NCBI GenBank assembly: GCA_945889545.1
Contig: CAMDCC010000172.1
Span: forward strand, 1-6,683
DNA: 6,683 bases
From: Bifidobacterium breve
Lineage (GTDB): Bacteria > Actinomycetota > Acidimicrobiia > IMCC26256 > PALSA-555
Reading direction: 5' to 3'
Below the pieces are notes generated by a model. It was given only the letters and a program-made list of their open reading frames with translations, had not been told where the DNA came from and searched no databases. Shown one piece after another: positions 4,324 through 6,683 of this stretch; within the stretch, counting starts at the first letter, position 1, and each line of letters opens with the position of its first letter. The position numbers were made by a program, and so were the translations under genes.

Positions 4324-4992
4324 CTAGGAGGCCCCCCGACCGCGCCGGGAACCACCGCGACCAGACGGTACGAGCACGTCCTCGGCCTCGTCGGCCCCGT
4401 GCGACAATCGCTCGACAGCCGCAAGAAAGAGGGTCACGAGCACGGCAGTGACCAACGCCCAGAGCGCGACGATGACCAACAGCGGGACGAAGCGTCCCAG
4501 ATCGTGCTTCACGATCACGTCGAGCAGCTTCTGGCCCGTGAGGTACCCCGCCTTACGGGCGGGGATGCCCACGACGACCAGTGCGATCGGCAGCGCGACC
4601 ACCCACACGAGGATGCGCACCAGGCGCGAGGGCCCGTGAGGGGCCCTGCCCCGCTGGCGCGTGGGTGGCGCCGCAGAACCCGCCGCTCCGATGACGACCT
4701 GACCGCCTCCGGCACTCGACGATGAACCGACACCGGCGGGCGCGCTCGAGGCCGCGAGCACGCCGGTGCCACCGTCGGCGCTCCCCCGTCGCCGGCGGGG
4801 CACGCTCGGTGCGGCCGGCGCGCCGGCCTCCGACGGCACGGCGCGGCGCCGCGGTGGCGGAGCGACGCCCGAAACGCCCGACGCTGGGAGCTTGAGTCCG
4901 CGACCACACCGACCACACGTAATCGTCTCGGGCGCAGGCGTTCCGACTCGCGTACGGGCGCCGCACGACGGGCATTGCAGCGACTCAGCCAT
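4324..4992 (-). CDS. Zinc-ribbon protein with two C-terminal membrane segments
   Basis: 222 aa, function not recognised. An N-terminal zinc ribbon has two CxxC pairs (C7/C10 in CPSC and C26/C29 in CGRC). Residues about 35-120 form a low-complexity linker rich in Pro, Ala, Gly, Ser and Arg. Two hydrophobic helices follow, about 124-146 and 167-192, separated by a short loop with KHD, then a charged tail (ERLSHGADEAED) ending in an Arg/Gly-rich stretch. The ribbon and linker probably face the cytoplasm. The ATG at 4992 starts one base after the trpD stop (TGA-G-ATG), so it is co-transcribed with and probably coupled to trpD. No signal peptide is visible. The pairing with trpD looks like simple operon linkage rather than a shared pathway. 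Existence as a gene is well supported by the zinc ribbon and helices; the role is open. Confidence 0.8.
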   Translation of the reverse strand: MAESLQCPSCGARTRVGTPAPETITCGRCGRGLKLPASGVSGVAPPPRRRAVPSEAGAPAAPSVPRRRRGSADGGTGVLAASSAPAGVGSSSSAGGGQVVIGAAGSAAPPTRQRGRAPHGPSRLVRILVWVVALPIALVVVGIPARKAGYLTGQKLLDVIVKHDLGRFVPLLVIVALWALVTAVLVTLFLAAVERLSHGADEAEDVLVPSGRGGSRRGRGAS

Positions 4993-4993
4993 C

Positions 4994-6055
4994 TCAGGAT
5001 CCTGCCTCTCGAGCGGCAACGCTCGTTCGTACGAATGCTTCCAAGGCCGCGGCGGCGCGCCCGTCGTCGATGGACGCGAACGCCTGCTCAATACCGGCGC
5101 CGAGATCGTCGGCGAGGCCCGCCACCACCAACGCCGCGGCCGCGTTGAGCGCGGCGATCTCACGCACCGGGCCGTGTTGGCCCGCGAGCACATGGTGCAC
5201 CACCTGGGCATTGCCGCTGGCGTCGCCACCGGCGAGCGCGCCCGGTTCCGCGGTGGCGAGTCCGAGCGCAACCGGATCGACCTCGTACTTGGTGACGTCG
5301 CCGGCGCGCAGCTCGAACACGGTGGATGTGGTTGTTGTGGTGAGCTCGTCGAGCCCATCGTGGCCGTAGAACACCAGCGCGTGTTCCGCGCCAAGGTCGG
5401 CGAGCGCGCCCACGAGCCTCTCGGCCATCGCGGGATCGGAGACGCCGACCGTGCGTCGGGTAGCTCCTGCCGGGTTGGCCAGCGGCCCGAGGAAGTTGAA
5501 CGTGGTCGGCACGCCGAGCTCTTTGCGCACCGCAGCAGCAAAGCGCAGTGCCGAGTGGAAGCGCTGGGCGAAGCAGAACCCGATCCCGGCCTCGTCGATG
5601 CAGCGAGCAACACCGACCGGATCGAGGTCGATGACCACGCCGAGCGCTTCGAGCACGTCGGCCGAGCCGCACTGCGAGGAGGCCGCCCGGTTGCCGTGCT
5701 TCGCCACCTTGGCCCCGGCCCCGGCGACGATGAGCGCGGCCATGGTCGAGACGTTCACGGTGCCGGATCGGTCGCCGCCGGTCCCGCACGTGTCGACGAG
5801 CGGGGCATCGCCCGACACCTCCACCCGATCGGCGAACCGGAGCATCGTTCGCACAAGCGCTGCGAGCTCTTCGGGCGTCTCGCCCTTGGCTCGCAAGCCG
5901 ACCGCGAAGCCGGCGATCTGCGCGTCGGTCGCTTCACCCGCGAGGATCGCCGCGAGCGCCTGCTCCGCGAGGGCCGCGGGAAGATCGTCGCGACGCAGGA
6001 GTCGACCCAGCACGTCGGGCCAGAGGGTGACGTCGGGCGAGAGGTTCTCGGCCAT
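4994..6055 (-). CDS. trpD: Anthranilate phosphoribosyltransferase
   Basis: 353 aa from the ATG at 6055, a normal length. It transfers phosphoribose from PRPP to anthranilate, the second committed step of tryptophan synthesis, in the cytoplasm. The helical N-terminal domain shows AQIAGFAVGLRAKGET (45-60). PRPP and metal motifs follow: DTCGTGGD (88-95), NVST (101-104), KHGNRAASS (119-127) with CGSADVLEALG, VRKELG and FNFLGPLANPA (187-197), and DGLDE (233-237) with the Mg-binding D236-E237. The usual FHPA before the anthranilate-site helix reads FHSA (167-170), a mild departure. A run of five Thr and Ser (239-244) replaces the commoner STTGPT loop. An in-frame GTG at 6076 could add 7 residues; neither start has a strong ribosome binding site. 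No other trp genes are in the window. The next gene starts 1 nt after its stop. Confidence 0.95.
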   Translation of the reverse strand: MAENLSPDVTLWPDVLGRLLRRDDLPAALAEQALAAILAGEATDAQIAGFAVGLRAKGETPEELAALVRTMLRFADRVEVSGDAPLVDTCGTGGDRSGTVNVSTMAALIVAGAGAKVAKHGNRAASSQCGSADVLEALGVVIDLDPVGVARCIDEAGIGFCFAQRFHSALRFAAAVRKELGVPTTFNFLGPLANPAGATRRTVGVSDPAMAERLVGALADLGAEHALVFYGHDGLDELTTTTTSTVFELRAGDVTKYEVDPVALGLATAEPGALAGGDASGNAQVVHHVLAGQHGPVREIAALNAAAALVVAGLADDLGAGIEQAFASIDDGRAAAALEAFVRTSVAAREAGS

Positions 6056-6087
6056 CAGCCCCACCACGGATCGCACTGCACCGCAGC

Positions 6088-6093
6088 AGGATA
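6088..6093 (-). promoter_or_regulatory. Possible -10 element of trpD
   Basis: On the minus strand TATCCT (TANNNT) lies 32 bp before the ATG at 6055. Transcription would begin near 6081, so the alternative GTG at 6076 would be only a few nucleotides into the mRNA. No acceptable -35 is seen at 16-18 bp, so this call is tentative. Confidence 0.35.
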
Positions 6094-6109
6094 GAGGGGA
6101 CGGCCTGGA

Positions 6110-6138
6110 TCGCTCCGACGCCTGAATCTAGGGAGCGA
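6110..6138 (-). terminator. Weak inverted repeat after whiB
   Basis: Arms TCGCTCC (6110-6116) and GGAGCGA (6132-6138) form a 7-bp stem with a 15-nt loop, 10 nt past the whiB stop. There is no T-tract. It may end whiB transcripts before trpD, but the long loop makes this a weak candidate. Confidence 0.3.
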
Positions 6139-6147
6139 GCATGAGAT

Positions 6148-6384
6148 CTAGGCGGTGCGGCGACGCTGACGAACGAGGCGACGGCGCTCACGGGCCGTCA
6201 TGCCACCCCACACGCCATCCTTCTCACGCGTGGACACGGCGTACTCGAGGCAGGACTCGATCACCGGACAGACGTCACAGATTGCCTTCGCCTGCGCCGC
6301 GGCAACGTCGTCCTCTTCGGCAGGATGGAACACCTGGGGATCGACGCCCCGGCACCGCGCCTGGTCGCGCCACGTACTACTCAT
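6148..6384 (-). CDS. WhiB-family Fe-S transcriptional regulator
   Basis: 78 aa. The four conserved cysteines C11, C36, C39 and C45 (pattern C-x24-C-x2-C-x5-C) would bind a [4Fe-4S] cluster. The family turn GVWGG (57-61) is followed by an Arg-rich C-terminus (ARERRRLVRQRRR) for DNA contact. WhiB-like proteins act mostly by binding region 4 of the principal sigma factor and respond to redox or nitric oxide. The short form without extensions resembles WhiB1/WhiB2-type members, but the subclass cannot be fixed here. The ATG at 6384 is chosen for AAGGAG 9 nt upstream and because the conserved region starts at once; a longer upstream reading in the same frame has no conserved sequence. A sigma-R/SigH-like promoter and a tandem repeat lie ahead of the gene, suggesting induction by thiol-oxidative stress. 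Confidence 0.95.
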   Translation of the reverse strand: MSSTWRDQARCRGVDPQVFHPAEEDDVAAAQAKAICDVCPVIESCLEYAVSTREKDGVWGGMTARERRRLVRQRRRTA

Positions 6385-6393
6385 GCACACTCG

Positions 6394-6399
6394 CTCCTT
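6394..6399 (-). promoter_or_regulatory. Ribosome binding site deciding the whiB start
   Basis: AAGGAG on the minus strand lies 9 nt before the ATG at 6384. It fixes the start and shows that whiB has a conventional leader, unlike several neighbours that look leaderless. Confidence 0.8.
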
Positions 6400-6420
6400 G
6401 CTGTACCCGGCTGTACCCGG
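6400..6420. repeat. Tandem 10-bp repeat in the whiB leader
   Basis: Two exact copies of GCTGTACCCG (6400-6409 and 6410-6419; CGGGTACAGC on the whiB strand) sit directly before the whiB ribosome binding site, with one more matching base after. A 10-bp period puts both copies on the same DNA face. It could bind a regulator or affect translation; it may also be simple slippage. Confidence 0.7.
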
Positions 6421-6441
6421 GGGGAGGTCAGCATGTGGGAA

Positions 6442-6467
6442 AACGGCCAACCCGGTGCCGGTATTCC
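6442..6467 (-). promoter_or_regulatory. Sigma-R/SigH-type promoter of whiB
   Basis: On the minus strand GGAATA (6467-6462) is followed after 16 bp by CGTT (6445-6442), equal to GGAAT-N18-GTT. This matches the known consensus for the sigma-R (Streptomyces) and SigH (mycobacteria, corynebacteria) thiol-stress sigma factors. Transcription would start near 6435, giving a leader of about 50 nt that contains the tandem repeat and the ribosome binding site. Inferred from sequence only. Confidence 0.6.
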
Positions 6468-6489
6468 TGGTTTTCGACCTCCACCGCCA

Positions 6490-6503
6490 AGAACCTGAGT
6501 TCT
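6490..6503. promoter_or_regulatory. Palindrome AGAAC-N4-GTTCT between whiB and the next gene
   Basis: AGAACCTGAGTTCT has 5-bp perfect arms and a GAAC-N4-GTTC core like the LexA boxes, but the outer bases (A/T rather than C/G) and the inner bases do not fit. It lies upstream of both divergent genes and may be a regulator site or chance. Confidence 0.3.
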
Positions 6504-6566
6504 CGGTGTCCGTTTCCCAAGAGAACGCCGGTCGCGGCCCGTCCGTAGCGGACATCGGGCGACCCG

Positions 6567-6572
6567 TAGGAT
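6567..6572 (+). promoter_or_regulatory. -10 element of the right-edge gene
   Basis: TAGGAT (TANNNT) lies 8 nt before the GTG at 6581, as in the HNH gene at 90, and there is no Shine-Dalgarno sequence. This suggests a leaderless mRNA. No good -35 is seen at 17-18 bp. Confidence 0.45.
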
Positions 6573-6580
6573 CGCCGAGC

Positions 6581-6683
6581 GTGACAGACAGTCCGGACCA
6601 GCAAATCCCCCACGCGGCCCCCCAGCAGGGCGAGTCGAACCGAGTCGGCCAGGGAGCCGCGATCGGCATCGCCGCCGCCCTGA
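6581..6683 (+). CDS. N-terminal part of an unidentified protein, cut by the window edge
   Basis: 34 codons are visible from a GTG. The first ~25 residues are polar (TDSPDQQIPHAAPQQGES), then GQGAAIGIAAAL begins a small-residue, hydrophobic stretch that could lead into a membrane helix. The start is supported by a TANNNT -10 eight nt upstream and by divergence from whiB. The family cannot be named from this much sequence. No stop is reached in frame before the edge; the last three bases TGA are out of frame with it. Confidence 0.55.
   Translation, partial: MTDSPDQQIPHAAPQQGESNRVGQGAAIGIAAAL

Noticed and set aside
5022..5031. Palindrome TTCGTACGAA inside the 3' part of trpD.
   Set aside because: Ten bases only, within conserved coding sequence, not matching any operator spacing considered here.
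4992..5613. In-frame upstream extension of the zinc-ribbon membrane protein to 429 codons.
   Set aside because: The extra part overlaps trpD in another frame and has no conserved sequence; the ATG right after the trpD stop begins a clean zinc ribbon.
4766..6094. A 442-codon plus-strand open frame opposite trpD.
   Set aside because: trpD on the minus strand is certain from its catalytic motifs; the antisense frame is a compositional shadow.
6385..6669. In-frame N-terminal extension of WhiB (to 173 codons).
   Set aside because: AAGGAG precedes the ATG at 6384, the extension crosses the predicted promoter, and WhiB proteins of this type start close to the first cysteine.
1..6683. tRNA, rRNA, CRISPR array, insertion sequence or integrase.
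   Set aside because: I found no cloverleaf, no regularly spaced repeats and no transposase or recombinase motifs by eye; a covariance-model search could still find small RNAs.

Overview
The window is GC-rich DNA from an actinobacterium. The clearest marker is a WhiB-family Fe-S regulator at 6148-6384, a family known from Actinobacteria and their phages. Other signs agree: a DUF222/HNH (13E12-type) protein, LexA boxes of the CGAAC-N4-GTTCG type, apparent leaderless starts with a TANNNT -10 about 7-8 nt before the start codon, and a sigma-R/SigH-type promoter. The class Acidimicrobiia is a reasonable guess but cannot be proved from this sequence.

Layout. (1) 1-1178, + strand: an SOS-type promoter (TTGACA, 17 bp, TACGAT) whose LexA palindrome covers the start codon of a DUF222-HNH endonuclease-like gene. 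(2) About 1240-2590: a compact arsenic module. arsR and a translationally coupled but internally shortened aquaporin gene read leftward, and arsI/cadI reads rightward. A 43-bp dyad carries both promoters, and a hairpin lies at each end of the module. (3) 2600-6055, - strand: trpD, then (after 1 nt) a zinc-ribbon membrane protein, then a second LexA-like palindrome, then a two-gene unit joined by an ATGA overlap: a 79-aa zinc ribbon and a coiled-coil NYN/YacP-type nuclease. (4) 6148-6384, - strand: whiB, with a sigma-R/SigH-like promoter and a tandem 10-bp repeat in its leader. (5) 6581 to the edge, + strand: the start of an unidentified protein, apparently leaderless.

How it may work together. 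The two near-identical palindromes (CGAACA-NN-TGTTCG) suggest that the HNH gene and the zinc-ribbon/NYN nuclease pair both belong to the LexA regulon. This would link a DNA-nuclease-like protein and a candidate RNase to DNA damage. The arsenic module should be self-regulated by ArsR: ArsI would cleave or bind trivalent organoarsenicals (or bind Cd), and the aquaporin would originally have conducted arsenite. That channel now keeps only one of its two MIP halves. trpD is an ordinary tryptophan-pathway gene outside any trp cluster.

The best candidate for something undescribed is the putative SOS-controlled zinc-ribbon/NYN operon. Next are the collapsed aquaporin and the codon-usage break inside the HNH gene.
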